64,000 bases of DNA from Arthrobacter sp. 9AX (GTDB lineage Bacteria; Actinomycetota; Actinomycetes; Actinomycetales; Micrococcaceae), in NCBI RefSeq assembly GCF_902506095.1, contig NZ_LR733293.1, positions 1,874,843 to 1,938,842 of the forward strand, written 5' to 3'. Below the pieces are notes generated by a model. That model saw only the letters and a program-made list of their open reading frames with translations. It was not told the origin of the DNA and ran no database searches. A program made the position numbers and the translations under genes. Below are positions 25,450 through 36,906 of this stretch, piece after piece; within the stretch, counting starts at the first letter, position 1; every line of letters begins with the position of its first letter.

Positions 25450-27252
25450 GTGGCGCAGAGGACCGGCAAGGCAAGCAGCAGCAAGGTGCCCAACGCCACC
25501 AAACGCCTGCGGCTTGGCTTGGGAATCATGCTCACGCTGCTGCTGGTGGTGGGTGGAAAACTCTTCCTGGTCCAAGGGCTGGACGTCGGAGGAATGGCCG
25601 AAGCTGCCCTCAACAGCCGGATGAAACAGACCGTGCTTCCCGCCGAGCGCGGCAGCATCCTGGATTCCACCGGCACGGTGCTGGCCAACAGTGTCATCCG
25701 CTACAACGTGGTGGTGGACCAACGGGTCAACACTAAAACCGAGACGTTCAAGCGCCTGGAACCGGTGGACGGCAAGGACAAGCTGGTAGACGTCAGCCGG
25801 GACCAGGGGCTCAGCGAACTGGCCTCCGCCCTGGGCATGGAGAAGGACGCCATCCGTGAAGCCGTTACCGGCCAGCAGCCCTATTACATCGTGGCCAAGG
25901 ACGTGAAGCCCGACGTTGAGGACCGCATCTCCAAGCTTCAGATTCCCGGCATCGTCACCGAAGGCGTCAGCAAGCGTGTGTACCCCAACGGTTCGGTGGC
26001 GGGCGGCATCATCGGTTTCCTGCAGGACGGGAACACCGGCCAGGCCGGCATCGAACAGACCCAGGACGGGCTGCTGAAAGGTACTGACGGCAAGCGACTG
26101 TTCGAAATCGGTGCCGACGGGCTGCGTATCCCTGTGGGCATGGACGAACTGACCCCGCCACAGGACGGCAAGGACGTCAAGCTCACCATCAACTCCGACC
26201 TGCAGTACTTCGCCCAGCAGGCCATCCAAAGCCAGACCGACAAGCTCAGTGCCGAGTGGGGCGTCATCATCGTCATGGACGTCAAGACCGGAAATCTGGT
26301 GGCGATGGCCGACACCAACGCTCCCGATCCCAATGACCCCGGCCGGGTTGCCGCCAAGGACCGCGGTGTCCGTGCCGTCACCGCCGCCTATGAGCCAGGG
26401 TCAGTCGAGAAGATGCTGACGGCAGCGGCTCTGATCGAGGAAGGCAAGGCCAACCCGCTCAGCGAGTACACCTTGCCGCCGTCGTACACGGTGGACGGCC
26501 AGACCTTCAGCGACTCCTTCTCCCACGGCACCGAAAAGCGCACCCTCGCCGGTATCCTCGGCTATTCGATGAACACGGGCACAGTCATGGCCGGCCAGCA
26601 GTTGAGCAAAGAGCAGCGTTACGACTGGCTCAAGAAGTTCGGCATCGGCGAGGCCCCGGACATCGGACTTCCCGCCGAAGCTTCGGGCATCCTCACACCG
26701 TGGCAGCAGTGGGATGGCCGCCAGGAATACACAGTATTGTTCGGGCAGGGCGTGTCGCAGTCCACACTTCAGACTGTGCGGGCGTTCCAGTCCGTTGCCA
26801 ACAACGGCGTGATGCTCCAGCCCCGCCTGATCGACTCCTATATCTCTCCGGACGGCACCGAGGAGAAGGTGCCGGCTGCGGAGCCCAGGCAGGTGGTCTC
26901 GGAGAATACGGCCCAGCAGGTCCAGGACATCCTGGAAAGCGCCGTTACCGAGGGGCAGATCAAGGACGCCGGGATCGACGGTTACCGGGTTGGGGCAAAG
27001 ACGGGCACCTCGGAGTCGCCGTGCGACGACGGCAAGTCCGGCTTCTGCGGCTACACCGCCTCCATGGTGGGAATGGCACCGATGGATGATCCGCGGTTTA
27101 TTGTGGAGGTGGTACTCCAGAGGCCCAAGGGCAGCATTTACGGGATTACCAACGGGCCGGTCTTCCGGTCGGTCATGAGCCAGGCGCTGCGCACCTACAA
27201 CGTCCAGCCGTCCACGGGCGAACCGGCCCGGCTGCCCCAGTTCGCCAAGTAG
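25450..27252 (+). CDS. ftsI: Penicillin-binding protein FtsI (PBP3), septal transpeptidase
   Basis: A 600-residue class B penicillin-binding protein that cross-links septal peptidoglycan. One membrane anchor lies at about residues 22-43. The dimerisation domain starts LPAERGSILDSTG. The transpeptidase motifs are SVEK (serine at 26401-26403), SMN and KTGTS. No PASTA repeats are present. GTG at 25450 follows AAGGA. Glutamate before the catalytic lysine is less usual than hydrophobic or polar residues in other FtsI proteins. Confidence 0.96.
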   Translation: MAQRTGKASSSKVPNATKRLRLGLGIMLTLLLVVGGKLFLVQGLDVGGMAEAALNSRMKQTVLPAERGSILDSTGTVLANSVIRYNVVVDQRVNTKTETFKRLEPVDGKDKLVDVSRDQGLSELASALGMEKDAIREAVTGQQPYYIVAKDVKPDVEDRISKLQIPGIVTEGVSKRVYPNGSVAGGIIGFLQDGNTGQAGIEQTQDGLLKGTDGKRLFEIGADGLRIPVGMDELTPPQDGKDVKLTINSDLQYFAQQAIQSQTDKLSAEWGVIIVMDVKTGNLVAMADTNAPDPNDPGRVAAKDRGVRAVTAAYEPGSVEKMLTAAALIEEGKANPLSEYTLPPSYTVDGQTFSDSFSHGTEKRTLAGILGYSMNTGTVMAGQQLSKEQRYDWLKKFGIGEAPDIGLPAEASGILTPWQQWDGRQEYTVLFGQGVSQSTLQTVRAFQSVANNGVMLQPRLIDSYISPDGTEEKVPAAEPRQVVSENTAQQVQDILESAVTEGQIKDAGIDGYRVGAKTGTSESPCDDGKSGFCGYTASMVGMAPMDDPRFIVEVVLQRPKGSIYGITNGPVFRSVMSQALRTYNVQPSTGEPARLPQFAK

Positions 27253-27319
27253 CATTCCCGCGCAGAGGACCACCACCGGTCCACCCATGCCGGGCACGAC
27301 TAGCACCATCGGAGATTCC

Positions 27320-28954
27320 GTGTCAGAGATCAACCCGCCCCACCACCGCGCCGTCCCGGAGGGACCGGCCGGCCAGGGCCGATTCCGCCCGTCAACTGTG
27401 GAGCCGGTCCGGCTGGCAAGCATCGCCGAAGCGGTAGGTGTTGCAGTTCCCGGCGCGGCAGCAGAGGTGGAAGTCACTGGTATTTCCTTGAACTCGCGGT
27501 CCGTGGAACCGGGGGACCTCTACGTCGCGCTGCCCGGCGCCACCAGGCATGGCGCAGACTTCGTGCCGCAGGCCATCGACGCCGGAGCCGCAGCGGTTCT
27601 TACCGACGACGCCGGTGCAAAGCTGCTGGCACTGTCCGCGGACACCCCGGTGCCCGTGGTGATCGTGGAGTCGCCGCGGAATGTCGTGGGCCCGCTCTCC
27701 GCCCTGATCTACCGCAGCCAGCCGGGCACGGGGCAGCCCCAGTTGTTTGGCGTCACGGGCACCAACGGCAAGACCACCACCACCTACTTCATCAACTCGC
27801 TGCTGCGCGCCCTGGGCCGCACCACCGGGTTGATCGGCACCATCGAGATCCATGCCGGCGGGGACCCGATTCCCAGCCTCCTCACCACGCCGGAATCCAC
27901 CGACGTGCACGCACTGCTCGCACTGATGCGCGAGCGGGGCCTGGCGGCCGCCGCCATGGAGGTCTCCTCCCACGCCATCTCCTTCCAGCGCGTGGACGGG
28001 GTCCTGTTCGATGTTGCCGGGTTCACCAACCTCACCCAGGACCACCTGGACCTGCACCTCACCATGGAGGACTACTTCGCCACCAAAGCGGAGCTTTTTA
28101 CCCCGGGCCGCGCCCGCGCCGCGGTAGTGACGGTCGACGACGAATGGGGCCTTCAGCTTGCCGGCAGCACGAGTGTGCCGGTCACCACCCTCAGCACCAC
28201 CGCAGGAGCGCCGGCGGACTGGACCGTCACGGAAACGGCCCCACGGGGGCTCGGCACGGATTCCACGCTGAGTGGACCCGGCGGCGCGCAGCTCCGCGTC
28301 CACACCGGTCTGCCCGGCAGCTTCAATGTGGCCAACGCGGCGCTTGCGGCAATTATGGTTCTGGCGGCAGGAGTTGACACAGCAACCTTGCAAGCGGCCC
28401 TGGACGGGTCGGATCCCTTCACCGTGGCGGTCCCCGGGCGTATGCAGCTGGTATCAACGGCACCCGCGGCAATAGTCGACTTCGCCCACAACACCGACGC
28501 CCTGGCCAGGGCCCTGGAGGCGGTGCGGTCGCCGGAAACGGACTCGAACCTCATTGTGGTGTTCGGCGCCACCGGCCAGCGCGACCAGGGTAAACGTCCT
28601 GCCATGGGCGCCATCGCCGCCCGGCTTGCCGAGGTCGTCATCATCACCGATGACGACCCCCACGACGAAGACCCGGCCGCCATCCGTGCTGATGTCCTGG
28701 CCGGAGCCCGGGAAGCGCAGGAAAAGGAGTCCCTGTCCTGCGAAATCCTGGAGGTCTTTCCCCGTGCTGACGCCATCCGCCGCGCCGTTGAACTGGCCCG
28801 CCCGCAGGACATCATCCTCGTGGCCGGCCGGGGCCACGAAGTCTGGCAGGAAGTGAAAGGCGTCAACCTTGCCCTGGACGACAGGGTAGAGCTGCGCACC
28901 GCCTTGACAGCCAGGGGATTCAACGTTCTCCAAGACGACCGGATAGAGTCCTAG
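27320..28954 (+). CDS. murE: UDP-MurNAc-tripeptide synthetase MurE, probably L-lysine adding
   Basis: A 544-residue Mur ligase. The ATP loop is [14 protein letters not shown], followed by TTPESTDVHALLA, MEVSSHAIS and VFGATGQRDQGKR. Where diaminopimelate-adding enzymes have DNPR, this has DDPH (28652-28663), so the arginine that grips the diaminopimelate carboxylate is missing. Lysine is the likely substrate, as expected for Arthrobacter-type wall. GTG at 27320 follows GGAGATTCC; an ATG at 27287 would add 11 residues. Confidence 0.94.
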   Translation: MSEINPPHHRAVPEGPAGQGRFRPSTVEPVRLASIAEAVGVAVPGAAAEVEVTGISLNSRSVEPGDLYVALPGATRHGADFVPQAIDAGAAAVLTDDAGAKLLALSADTPVPVVIVESPRNVVGPLSALIYRSQPGTGQPQLFGVTGTNGKTTTTYFINSLLRALGRTTGLIGTIEIHAGGDPIPSLLTTPESTDVHALLALMRERGLAAAAMEVSSHAISFQRVDGVLFDVAGFTNLTQDHLDLHLTMEDYFATKAELFTPGRARAAVVTVDDEWGLQLAGSTSVPVTTLSTTAGAPADWTVTETAPRGLGTDSTLSGPGGAQLRVHTGLPGSFNVANAALAAIMVLAAGVDTATLQAALDGSDPFTVAVPGRMQLVSTAPAAIVDFAHNTDALARALEAVRSPETDSNLIVVFGATGQRDQGKRPAMGAIAARLAEVVIITDDDPHDEDPAAIRADVLAGAREAQEKESLSCEILEVFPRADAIRRAVELARPQDIILVAGRGHEVWQEVKGVNLALDDRVELRTALTARGFNVLQDDRIES

Positions 28955-28960
28955 ACCGAG

Positions 28961-30427
28961 ATGATTGCTTTTACTGCGGCGGAGATCGCCGAAATCACTA
29001 ACGGGCGCCTGGACGCCGATCCCGGAATCACGCCTCTTTCGGTGGTTACGGACTCCCGCGAAGCCACACCCGGTGCGCTCTACGTCGCAAAGCCGGGCGA
29101 AAACGCGGACGGTCACGACTTCGTGCCCGCCGCGTTCGCCGCCGGCGCCAGCCTTGCCTTGGTTGAGCGTCCCGTCACGGCGGCGGACGGAACCAGCTAC
29201 CCCGCTGTGCTGGTTCCTGACGCGGTCCTGGCGATGGGCGCGCTGGCTGCCGAGGCCGTGCGCCGGATCCGCGCTGCCCGCGCCGAACAGGGGAGCGACT
29301 TGACCGTTGTGGGAATTACAGGTTCAGCCGGGAAAACCACCACCAAGGACCTCCTCGCCGGGATTCTGTCCACGCAGGGCAACACCGTGGCGCCGCAGGG
29401 TTCCTATAACGGTGAAATCGGCGTGCCCCTCACCGTTTTCCGCGCCGGAACCGACACCCGCTTCCTCGTCATCGAGATGGGTGCCACGGGCGTCGGGCAC
29501 ATCCGCTACCTCGCGGACATGGTCAAACCCGACATCGGGGTGGTGCTGGCCGTGGGGACGGCCCACGCCGGCGAGTTCGGCGGAGTGGAGAACATTGCCC
29601 TGGCCAAGGGTGAGCTGGTCGAAGCGCTTGCTCCCGGCGGCACCGCCATCATCAATCTCGACGACGACCGGGTGGCCGCCATGCGTGTCCGCACCTCGGC
29701 AAAAGTACTGGGGTTCTCCGCGGAAGGCCGCGCCGATGCGGCCGTGAAGGCACTGAACGCCGACACCAACGCGGGAGGCAACCCCGAGTTCGACCTCCAG
29801 CTTCCGGACGGCGGGGCCGGGCTCCACGTCAGCAGCCGCCTTATCGGCGCACACCATGTGGGCAACCTGCTGGCCGCCGCCGCCGCAGCCTGGGCCGCAG
29901 GGGTTTCCGGTCAGGACATCGCCTCCTCACTCAGCAGCCAGGCCGCCGCGAGCCGGTGGCGGATGGAGCGCACCGAACGGCCGGACGGCGTCACCATCAT
30001 CAACGACGCCTACAACGCCAACCCCGAATCCATGCGCGCCGCCCTGCGGACCCTCGCGGACCTCGGCCGCGGCCGCCGCACGTGGGCGGTGCTGGGCGCC
30101 ATGCTGGAGCTCGGCGAGGATTCCATCCGGGAGCACACAGCCGTGGGCACCCAGGTGGTCCGGCTCAACATCTCACGCCTGGTGGTGGTGGGCCGCGAAG
30201 CACGTGCCCTCTACGTCTCTGCCGTCCAGGAGGGCTCCTGGGGCGATGAATGCCTCTTCGCCGAAAACGTGGATGAGGCCTATGACGTCCTAAACGCCGA
30301 GCTTGAACCGGGCGACCTGGTGCTGTTCAAGTCCTCGAACAGCGTGGGGCTGCGCCATTTGGGTGATCGGATAGCATTACCCCCACAAACCCCTCAACCG
30401 GCCGATGAAAGGAGCACTCTGCTGTGA
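28961..30427 (+). CDS. murF: UDP-MurNAc-tripeptide--D-Ala-D-Ala ligase MurF
   Basis: A 488-residue Mur ligase that adds D-Ala-D-Ala. The order is an N-terminal UDP-MurNAc domain ([14 protein letters not shown]), the ATP loop [14 protein letters not shown], the segment [11 protein letters not shown], then VIEMGA and [18 protein letters not shown] at 28961 is six bases after the murE stop. Its own stop overlaps the mraY start (GTGA). No ddl gene occurs in the cluster, so D-Ala-D-Ala must come from a ligase encoded elsewhere. Confidence 0.96.
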   Translation: MIAFTAAEIAEITNGRLDADPGITPLSVVTDSREATPGALYVAKPGENADGHDFVPAAFAAGASLALVERPVTAADGTSYPAVLVPDAVLAMGALAAEAVRRIRAARAEQGSDLTVVGITGSAGKTTTKDLLAGILSTQGNTVAPQGSYNGEIGVPLTVFRAGTDTRFLVIEMGATGVGHIRYLADMVKPDIGVVLAVGTAHAGEFGGVENIALAKGELVEALAPGGTAIINLDDDRVAAMRVRTSAKVLGFSAEGRADAAVKALNADTNAGGNPEFDLQLPDGGAGLHVSSRLIGAHHVGNLLAAAAAAWAAGVSGQDIASSLSSQAAASRWRMERTERPDGVTIINDAYNANPESMRAALRTLADLGRGRRTWAVLGAMLELGEDSIREHTAVGTQVVRLNISRLVVVGREARALYVSAVQEGSWGDECLFAENVDEAYDVLNAELEPGDLVLFKSSNSVGLRHLGDRIALPPQTPQPADERSTLL

Positions 30428-31533
30428 TTGCACTTTTGATCGGCGCCGGCCTGGCCCTTTTATGCGCATTGGTGGGGACACCGCTCTTCATCCGGCTGCT
30501 GGTCCGCCGCGGCTACGGACAGTTCATCCGGGATGACGGTCCCACCTCGCACCACACCAAGCGCGGCACACCCACCATGGGCGGCACCGTGGTGGTGGCA
30601 TCCGTGCTGCTGAGCTACGGACTCACCCACCTCATCATGATGATGGTGAACCCGGCATCTTCCGGACCGTCCGCCTCCGCCCTGATCCTGCTCTTCCTAA
30701 TGGTGGGGATGGGGCTGGTGGGCTTCCTGGACGACTTCATCAAAATCTCCAGGCAGCGAAGCCTTGGCCTGGATGCCAAGGCAAAGCTGATCCTGCAGGG
30801 AGCCGTGGGCATCATCTTCGCCGTGCTTGCGTTGAACTTCCCCAACAGCGCCGGTGTTACGCCGGCATCCACCAAGATTTCCCTGGTCCGGGACCTCCCC
30901 TGGCTGGACCTGGCATTCGGAGGAACCGTCCTGGGGGCCATCCTCTTTGTGGTGTGGTCCAACCTGATCGTCACCGCCGCCACCAACGGCGTGAACCTCA
31001 CGGACGGCCTTGACGGGCTCGCCGCCGGCGCCTCAGTCATGGTCTTTGGCGCCTACACGCTGATGGGAATCTGGCAGAACACCCAGGCTTGCGGCTCACC
31101 GCGCGAGACCGGCAGCGGATGCTATTCCGTCCGTGATCCACTGGACCTGGCACTGCTGGCAGCCATCCTGAGCGCGGCCCTGGTGGGCTTCCTTTGGTGG
31201 AACACCTCGCCGGCAAAGATCTTTATGGGTGACACCGGATCGCTGGCCATTGGCGGCGCGATCGCCGGCTTCGCCATCCTGTCCCGGACCGAACTGCTGC
31301 TGGGAATCATCGGCGGGTTGTTCGTGCTGATCACCCTCTCCGTCATCATCCAGGTGGGCTACTTCAAGGCCACCGGCGGTAAACGCGTTTTCAAGATGGC
31401 GCCGCTCCAGCACCACTTCGAACTGAAGGGCTGGGCCGAAGTAACGGTGGTGGTCCGGTTCTGGATCCTCGGCGGGCTCTTCGTTGCCATGGGCCTTGGC
31501 ATCTTCTACGCAGAATGGGTTGTGCTGCTGTGA
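30424..31533 (+). CDS. mraY: Phospho-MurNAc-pentapeptide transferase MraY
   Basis: A 369-residue polytopic membrane enzyme with about ten helices. It transfers phospho-MurNAc-pentapeptide to undecaprenyl phosphate, making lipid I. The signatures are [42 protein letters not shown] and PLQHHFE. GTG at 30424 overlaps the murF stop by four bases and its stop overlaps the murD start in the same way. The gene is collinear with the core cluster. Confidence 0.97.
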   Translation: MIALLIGAGLALLCALVGTPLFIRLLVRRGYGQFIRDDGPTSHHTKRGTPTMGGTVVVASVLLSYGLTHLIMMMVNPASSGPSASALILLFLMVGMGLVGFLDDFIKISRQRSLGLDAKAKLILQGAVGIIFAVLALNFPNSAGVTPASTKISLVRDLPWLDLAFGGTVLGAILFVVWSNLIVTAATNGVNLTDGLDGLAAGASVMVFGAYTLMGIWQNTQACGSPRETGSGCYSVRDPLDLALLAAILSAALVGFLWWNTSPAKIFMGDTGSLAIGGAIAGFAILSRTELLLGIIGGLFVLITLSVIIQVGYFKATGGKRVFKMAPLQHHFELKGWAEVTVVVRFWILGGLFVAMGLGIFYAEWVVLL

Positions 31534-33086
31534 CCGTTTCCCCCCGCCTCGAAAACCTCGTCACATGGGACTCCGACTGGTCCGGCCTGCGCGTGGTGGT
31601 GACCGGCATCGGCGTCTCCGGATTTGCCGCAGCCGACACCCTGATCGAACTGGGCGCCCGGGTGGTGGTGGTTGACGCCGCCACCTCCGAGACCGCTAAG
31701 GCCCACGCCGACACCCTGAAGATCGTCGGCGCAGCCGATGTCCTGCTGGGCGAGGACGCCGTCACCCGCATCCCCAGGATCGACGGCGAACTGCCCGAAC
31801 TGATAGTCACCTCACCGGGCTGGCGTCCGGACCAGGCCCTGCTCGCCGCCGCTGCCCGCGCCCACATCCCGGTGTGGGGAGATGTGGAACTCGCCTGGCG
31901 GGTACGGGTCCGGGAAGGCCGCAAAACCGCCGACTGGCTAGCCATCACCGGCACCAACGGCAAGACCACTACGGTTGGCCTCACCGAGTCCATGCTCCGG
32001 GCCGCCGGCCTGAAGGCCATCGCCGTGGGCAATGTGGGAACACCCATCCTCGACGCCCTTCGCGACCCGGTGGACTACGACGTCTTCGCCGTCGAGCTCT
32101 CCAGCTTCCAGCTGCACTGGGCGCACTCGCTCTCACCCGTGGCCAGTGTCTGCCTCAACGTTGCCGAAGACCACGTTGACTGGCACGGCTCCTACGAGTC
32201 CTACCTGGCGGACAAGGCGAAGGTCTACGAGCATACGCAGAAAGCCTGCATCTACAACGCCGAGCAGATCGAAACCGAACGTATGGTGGAAAACGCCGAC
32301 GTTGTGGAAGGTTGCCGCGCGGTGGGTTTCACTACCGTCACTCCCGCCATCAGCATGCTCGGCGTGGTGGAGGGACTGCTCGTTGACCGGGCCTTTATCG
32401 CCGAACGCAAGGACAGTGCCGCGGAACTGGCCTCCATCAACGACCTCGGCAGGTTCGCGCCCCGCCATATGGTGGCCAACGCCCTGGCAGCCGCCGGTCT
32501 GGTGCGCGCCTATGGTGTGGAAACCACGGCGGTGCGGAAGGGAATCCTGGACTACATCCCCGGAGACCACCGCATCCAGCCGGTAGCACGCCACAACGGC
32601 GTTCTGTGGGTCAACGACTCCAAGGCCACCAACCCGCATGCGGCTTCGGCTTCACTGGCCACCTTCAGCAATGTCATCTGGATTGCCGGCGGCCTCTCCA
32701 AGGGAGTCACCTACGACGACCTGATCCGTGAGCATGGCCAGCGGCTCAAGGCCGTGGTGCTCATCGGAAGGGATACCTCCGCGTTGAACGAGGCCCTCCA
32801 GCGACACGCGCCGGATGTCCCGGTGATCGTCCCGGGCACGGGTGAAACTGAAGATGTGCAGACTGCCGCAGCGTCTCGTGCCGTCCCGGCGAATTCCTCC
32901 GGTGAAACGGTGATGGCCGGTGCCGTGGCGTCAGCAGCACGACTCGCTGCATCCGGCGATACCGTGCTGATGGCTCCGGCAGCTGCTTCCATGGATCAGT
33001 TCTCTTCCTATGCTCACCGTGGTGACACTTTCATCGAAGCTGTCCGCGAGCTGGTGGAAGGGCAGGCCCAGACCGGCGAGGAGTAA
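31530..33086 (+). CDS. murD: UDP-MurNAc-L-Ala--D-glutamate ligase MurD
   Basis: A 518-residue Mur ligase that adds D-glutamate to UDP-MurNAc-L-Ala. The Rossmann-like start is [17 protein letters not shown], the ATP loop [14 protein letters not shown], then [22 protein letters not shown] and [14 protein letters not shown] at 31530 overlaps the mraY stop (GTGA), as at the preceding junction. An in-frame ATG at 31515 would extend it by five residues into mraY. Confidence 0.95.
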   Translation: MTVSPRLENLVTWDSDWSGLRVVVTGIGVSGFAAADTLIELGARVVVVDAATSETAKAHADTLKIVGAADVLLGEDAVTRIPRIDGELPELIVTSPGWRPDQALLAAAARAHIPVWGDVELAWRVRVREGRKTADWLAITGTNGKTTTVGLTESMLRAAGLKAIAVGNVGTPILDALRDPVDYDVFAVELSSFQLHWAHSLSPVASVCLNVAEDHVDWHGSYESYLADKAKVYEHTQKACIYNAEQIETERMVENADVVEGCRAVGFTTVTPAISMLGVVEGLLVDRAFIAERKDSAAELASINDLGRFAPRHMVANALAAAGLVRAYGVETTAVRKGILDYIPGDHRIQPVARHNGVLWVNDSKATNPHAASASLATFSNVIWIAGGLSKGVTYDDLIREHGQRLKAVVLIGRDTSALNEALQRHAPDVPVIVPGTGETEDVQTAAASRAVPANSSGETVMAGAVASAARLAASGDTVLMAPAAASMDQFSSYAHRGDTFIEAVRELVEGQAQTGEE

Positions 33087-33088
33087 CA

Positions 33089-34429
33089 ATGGTCAGCACG
33101 CCCACCCGGCCTCAGCCACATCCACAGGCCGGCAAGCCGCGTTCCGGCTCCCAGGCGTCACCGGCGCAACCCCCGGTTTCCGTCCCCCTCCGCATCAAAG
33201 CCGCCTACCGGAAGTTCTGGTCGGCCCTGGAAGGCAACGGGACATCGCGGAACGGCTCCACGTACTACCTCATCCTGGGCTCCACCCTGGCGCTGACCGC
33301 GATCGGGATCATGATGGTGCTCTCCGCCTCCAGCGTGGAGTCCATCGCAGCCGGAAAGTCACCTTACGGTGACGCGTTGAAGCAGGGTATCTTCGCCGCG
33401 ATCGGCATCTTCACCATGTTTGTGTTGTCCCGCGTCAACGTGGTGTGGCTCAAGCGGCTGGCATGGCTGGCGATCATCGCCGCCGTGGTCCTCCTGGGCC
33501 TGGTGCAGATCGTGGGCGCGGAGGTCAACGGCAACAAGAACTGGATCGACCTCGGTGGCATCACCTTCCAGCCGTCGGAAGCGTCCAAGCTGGCGCTGGC
33601 GCTCTGGATGGCCACCGTCCTGGCCAGGAAGGGCCGCCTCCTCAGCCGCTGGCAGCACGTCGCCATCCCGGCCGTCCCGATGGCCATCATCATCGTTGGC
33701 CTGGTCCTGGTGGGAAACGACCTCGGCACGGCCATGATCATCATGATGATTACGGCGGCCGCACTGTTCTTTGCCGGCGCTCCGCTCTACCTCTTCGGGA
33801 TAGCAGGCCTGGTGGCAGCAGCCGGAACGGCCATCATGGCCGTCACCAGCTCGAACCGCATGTGCCGGATCACCTCCTGGTGGACGGGCGAGTCCTGCGC
33901 CGACGGCATCGACGCCAACTACCAGGCCACCAACGGCCTCTACGGGCTGGCGTCCGGAGGCTGGTTTGGCGTCGGGCTGGGGCAAAGCCGGCAAAAGTAC
34001 AGCTGGATCCCCGAAGCCCACAACGACTTCATCTTCGCCATCATCGGCGAGGAACTCGGCCTGGTGGGCACCGTCGTCGTCCTTGTCCTTTTCGCCATCC
34101 TCGGCGCTGCCATTTACCGCGTGGTGGTGGCACAGGAAGACATGTTCCACCGCGTGCTGGCCGGCACCATCATGGTGTGGCTGCTCGGCCAGGCAACGGT
34201 GAACATGTCGGTGGTGACCGGACTGATGCCTGTGATTGGCGTGCCGCTGCCGTTCATCTCGTACGGTGGTTCAGCGCTGCTGATGTCGCTCTGCGCCATT
34301 GGAGTGGTGCTTTCCCTGGCCCGCGAGCAGATGGCCCCCGCCATCCGGCCCAAGCGGATGCTGAAATTCAAGGCCAAACCGGCACGTGCCACCGCCGCCA
34401 CCAAAAAGACTGCAAGAAAGCGTGCCTGA
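33089..34429 (+). CDS. ftsW: Septal peptidoglycan polymerase FtsW
   Basis: A 446-residue SEDS-family membrane protein with about ten helices between residues 65 and 415. GNKNWIDLGGITFQPSE and the loop with YQATNGLYGLASGGWFGVGLGQS are SEDS signatures, and PLPFISYGGSALL near the end is highly conserved. It polymerises glycan strands with FtsI. The N-terminus is a Pro/Gln-rich tail and the C-terminus is basic. ATG at 33089 follows GAGGAG, two bases after the murD stop. Confidence 0.96.
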   Translation: MVSTPTRPQPHPQAGKPRSGSQASPAQPPVSVPLRIKAAYRKFWSALEGNGTSRNGSTYYLILGSTLALTAIGIMMVLSASSVESIAAGKSPYGDALKQGIFAAIGIFTMFVLSRVNVVWLKRLAWLAIIAAVVLLGLVQIVGAEVNGNKNWIDLGGITFQPSEASKLALALWMATVLARKGRLLSRWQHVAIPAVPMAIIIVGLVLVGNDLGTAMIIMMITAAALFFAGAPLYLFGIAGLVAAAGTAIMAVTSSNRMCRITSWWTGESCADGIDANYQATNGLYGLASGGWFGVGLGQSRQKYSWIPEAHNDFIFAIIGEELGLVGTVVVLVLFAILGAAIYRVVVAQEDMFHRVLAGTIMVWLLGQATVNMSVVTGLMPVIGVPLPFISYGGSALLMSLCAIGVVLSLAREQMAPAIRPKRMLKFKAKPARATAATKKTARKRA

Positions 34430-34435
34430 CTCCAG

Positions 34436-35536
34436 ATGACCCCAAAAAATCCATCCATTGTCCTGGCAGGCGGCGGAACCGCCGGCCATATCAGCCCACT
34501 CCTCGCCATCGCTTCAGCCCTCCGCGCGGAAGCCCCCGGCGCCGCCATCCTCGCCGTCGGAACCCCGGCAGGCATGGAGACCCGGCTGGTCCCCGCCGCC
34601 GGGGTCGAGCTGGCCACGATCGACCGCGTTCCGTTCCCGCGGAAACCTTCCGGGGACCTGCTCCGCCTTCCCGCGCGCCTCGCCGGCGCGGTGCGGCAGG
34701 CCGGTGCCATCCTGGACAACGCGGCTGCCGACGTCCTGGTGGGTGTGGGCGGATATGTGTGCACCCCCATGTATCTTGCGGCACGGCAACGGCGCATTCC
34801 CATCGTGATCCATGAGGCCAACATCCGTCCCGGGCTGGCGAACAGGGTGGGCGCGATGTTCACCAAGCGCCTGGCGGTGGCTTTCGACAGCACTCCGCTG
34901 CCCGGAGCCGTGCACGTCGGCATGCCGATGCGCACCGAAATCTCGCAGCTTGACCGTGCAGCTTCCCGTGCATCCGCCCGGGAAGCTCTGGGGCTTGACC
35001 CCGACAAGCCAACATTGATCGTCACCGGCGGATCCTCCGGGGCGCAAAGCATCAACGGGACCGTCGCCGCCTCCCTCCGGCAACTGGCCGACGCCGGGAT
35101 CCAGACCCTGCACATTACAGGCCGCGGCAAGTCCGTCCTGGATGACGCCGGCAGGCCACTGGCTGCCGACGGTTACCGACAGGTGGAATACATCGACGGC
35201 ATGGAGCTCGCCTACGCGGCAGCGGACCTCCTGCTGGCCCGTTCCGGTGCCGCGACTGTTTGCGAGATTGCCGCGGTCGGCGTTCCGGCCGTCCTGGTGC
35301 CGCTGCCCATCGGCAACGGCGAACAGGCCCTGAATGCCGCCGGGCTCGTGGCCGCCGGCGGCGCAGTGCTGGTGGCGGACAGCGATTTCACGCCGGAGTG
35401 GGCAGGGCGGGAACTCATCCCGCTGGTCACCGACGAGTCCAGGCTTGCCACCATGGCCGCCAACTCCTACCGGCTTGGAATTCGAAACGCCGACCAGCGC
35501 ATGGCTGGTCTTGTCCTGGAAGCGGTGTCCAAATGA
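34436..35536 (+). CDS. murG: UDP-GlcNAc--lipid I GlcNAc transferase MurG
   Basis: A 366-residue GT-B glycosyltransferase that turns lipid I into lipid II at the inner membrane face. It has [51 protein letters not shown] and the donor-binding [22 protein letters not shown] region. The start is six bases after ftsW. The stop overlaps the murC start (ATGA, 35533-35536). Confidence 0.97.
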   Translation: MTPKNPSIVLAGGGTAGHISPLLAIASALRAEAPGAAILAVGTPAGMETRLVPAAGVELATIDRVPFPRKPSGDLLRLPARLAGAVRQAGAILDNAAADVLVGVGGYVCTPMYLAARQRRIPIVIHEANIRPGLANRVGAMFTKRLAVAFDSTPLPGAVHVGMPMRTEISQLDRAASRASAREALGLDPDKPTLIVTGGSSGAQSINGTVAASLRQLADAGIQTLHITGRGKSVLDDAGRPLAADGYRQVEYIDGMELAYAAADLLLARSGAATVCEIAAVGVPAVLVPLPIGNGEQALNAAGLVAAGGAVLVADSDFTPEWAGRELIPLVTDESRLATMAANSYRLGIRNADQRMAGLVLEAVSK

Positions 35537-36906
35537 GTCGTGGCATCCCCACCCTGGCATCGCTGGGCAAGGTGCACTTTGTTGGGATCGGCGGGGTGGG
35601 CATGTCGGCCGTCGCCCGGATCATGGTGGCCCGCGGCGTACCCGTCAGCGGCTCTGATGCCAAGGACCTGCCCGTCATGGCGGACCTCGCTGCCGCAGGT
35701 GCCCGCATCGCCGTTGGATACAACGCGGCCAATCTCGCTGATGCCCGGACAGTGGTGGCCGGCTCCGCGATCCGCGCCGACAACCCGGAGGTGGTGGCCG
35801 CCAGGGAGGCCGGACTGCCGGTGTTGCACCGCTCCGAGGCCCTCGCTGCCACCATGGGGGAGGACCTGGTGGTCACCGTGGCCGGAACGCACGGAAAATC
35901 CACCACCACGTCCATGGTGGCGGTTCTGCTGCAGGGTGCCGGCCTCGATCCTTCCTTCGCCATCGGCGCCAACGTCCCGGCCCTGGGCGTCAACGCCGCG
36001 CACGGAGCGTCCGGCATCTTCGTGGCGGAGGCGGACGAATCCGACGGTTCATTCCTGAACTACCGGCCGAACATCGCAGTGGTCACCAATGTGGAGCCGG
36101 ACCACCTGGACTACTACGGCACCGCCGAGGCTGTCTACGAATCCTTCGACCGCTTCACCGCCTTGCTCCCTTCCGACGGCGTTCTGGTGGCCTGCGCGGA
36201 CGATCCCGGTGCCCTGGCGCTGGCACGCCGTACGAGGGAACGCGGCAACACCCGCGTGCTCCTCTACGGCACCGGCGACGAAGCGGACCTGAAACTGCAC
36301 GACGGCGGCACGGGTGACGTTGCCGTGTCCACGCCGTCCGGCCGGTACCGGCTGGAGCTGCAGGTGCCGGGCCGGCACAACGCCCTGAACGCCGCTGCCG
36401 CTTTTGCCGTGGCCCTGGAGCTGGGCGTGGAACCGGCCACAGCTGCAGGTGCCCTGGCGCGGTTTTCCGGCGCTGCCCGCCGCTTTGAGCTGAAGGGCCA
36501 GGAGCGCGGAGTGCGCGTATTCGATGATTACGCCCACCATCCCACCGAAGTCCGTGCTGCCCTCGCGGCTGCCCGCTCCGTTGCCGGGAACCACAAGGTG
36601 CACGTGCTGTTCCAGCCGCACCTGTTCTCGCGGACCCGGGAATTCGCCAAAGAATTCGCCGAAGCGCTCAACCTTGCCGACACGGCCTGGGTGCTGGACA
36701 TCTATCCGGCGCGCGAGGACCCGATTCCCGGCGTGACCAGCCGGCTCATCGCTGACCACCTGGACGACGGCGGGCGGCTGGTTCCGGCTGCGGACGCCGT
36801 GGCGGCACTCGCCGCCGCCGCTGCCGAGGGTGACATCATCCTCACCGCAGGCGCCGGCGACGTCACGGCCTACGGGCCCCGGATCGTAGAGGCTCTGCGT
36901 GCCTAG
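35533..36906 (+). CDS. murC: UDP-MurNAc--L-alanine ligase MurC
   Basis: A 457-residue Mur ligase, the first ligase of the pathway. It has [17 protein letters not shown] at the UDP-MurNAc domain, the ATP loop [22 protein letters not shown], and [10 protein letters not shown] in the third domain, plus FQPHLFSRT. The ATG is fixed by the overlap with murG. The frame stays open further upstream inside murG, but that extension has no Mur ligase similarity. Confidence 0.97.
   Translation: MSRGIPTLASLGKVHFVGIGGVGMSAVARIMVARGVPVSGSDAKDLPVMADLAAAGARIAVGYNAANLADARTVVAGSAIRADNPEVVAAREAGLPVLHRSEALAATMGEDLVVTVAGTHGKSTTTSMVAVLLQGAGLDPSFAIGANVPALGVNAAHGASGIFVAEADESDGSFLNYRPNIAVVTNVEPDHLDYYGTAEAVYESFDRFTALLPSDGVLVACADDPGALALARRTRERGNTRVLLYGTGDEADLKLHDGGTGDVAVSTPSGRYRLELQVPGRHNALNAAAAFAVALELGVEPATAAGALARFSGAARRFELKGQERGVRVFDDYAHHPTEVRAALAAARSVAGNHKVHVLFQPHLFSRTREFAKEFAEALNLADTAWVLDIYPAREDPIPGVTSRLIADHLDDGGRLVPAADAVAALAAAAAEGDIILTAGAGDVTAYGPRIVEALRA

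Noticed and set aside
24478..26229. 583-codon frame antisense to ftsL-ftsI
   Set aside because: Spans two sound genes of the division cluster on the other strand; composition is typical of a shadow frame.
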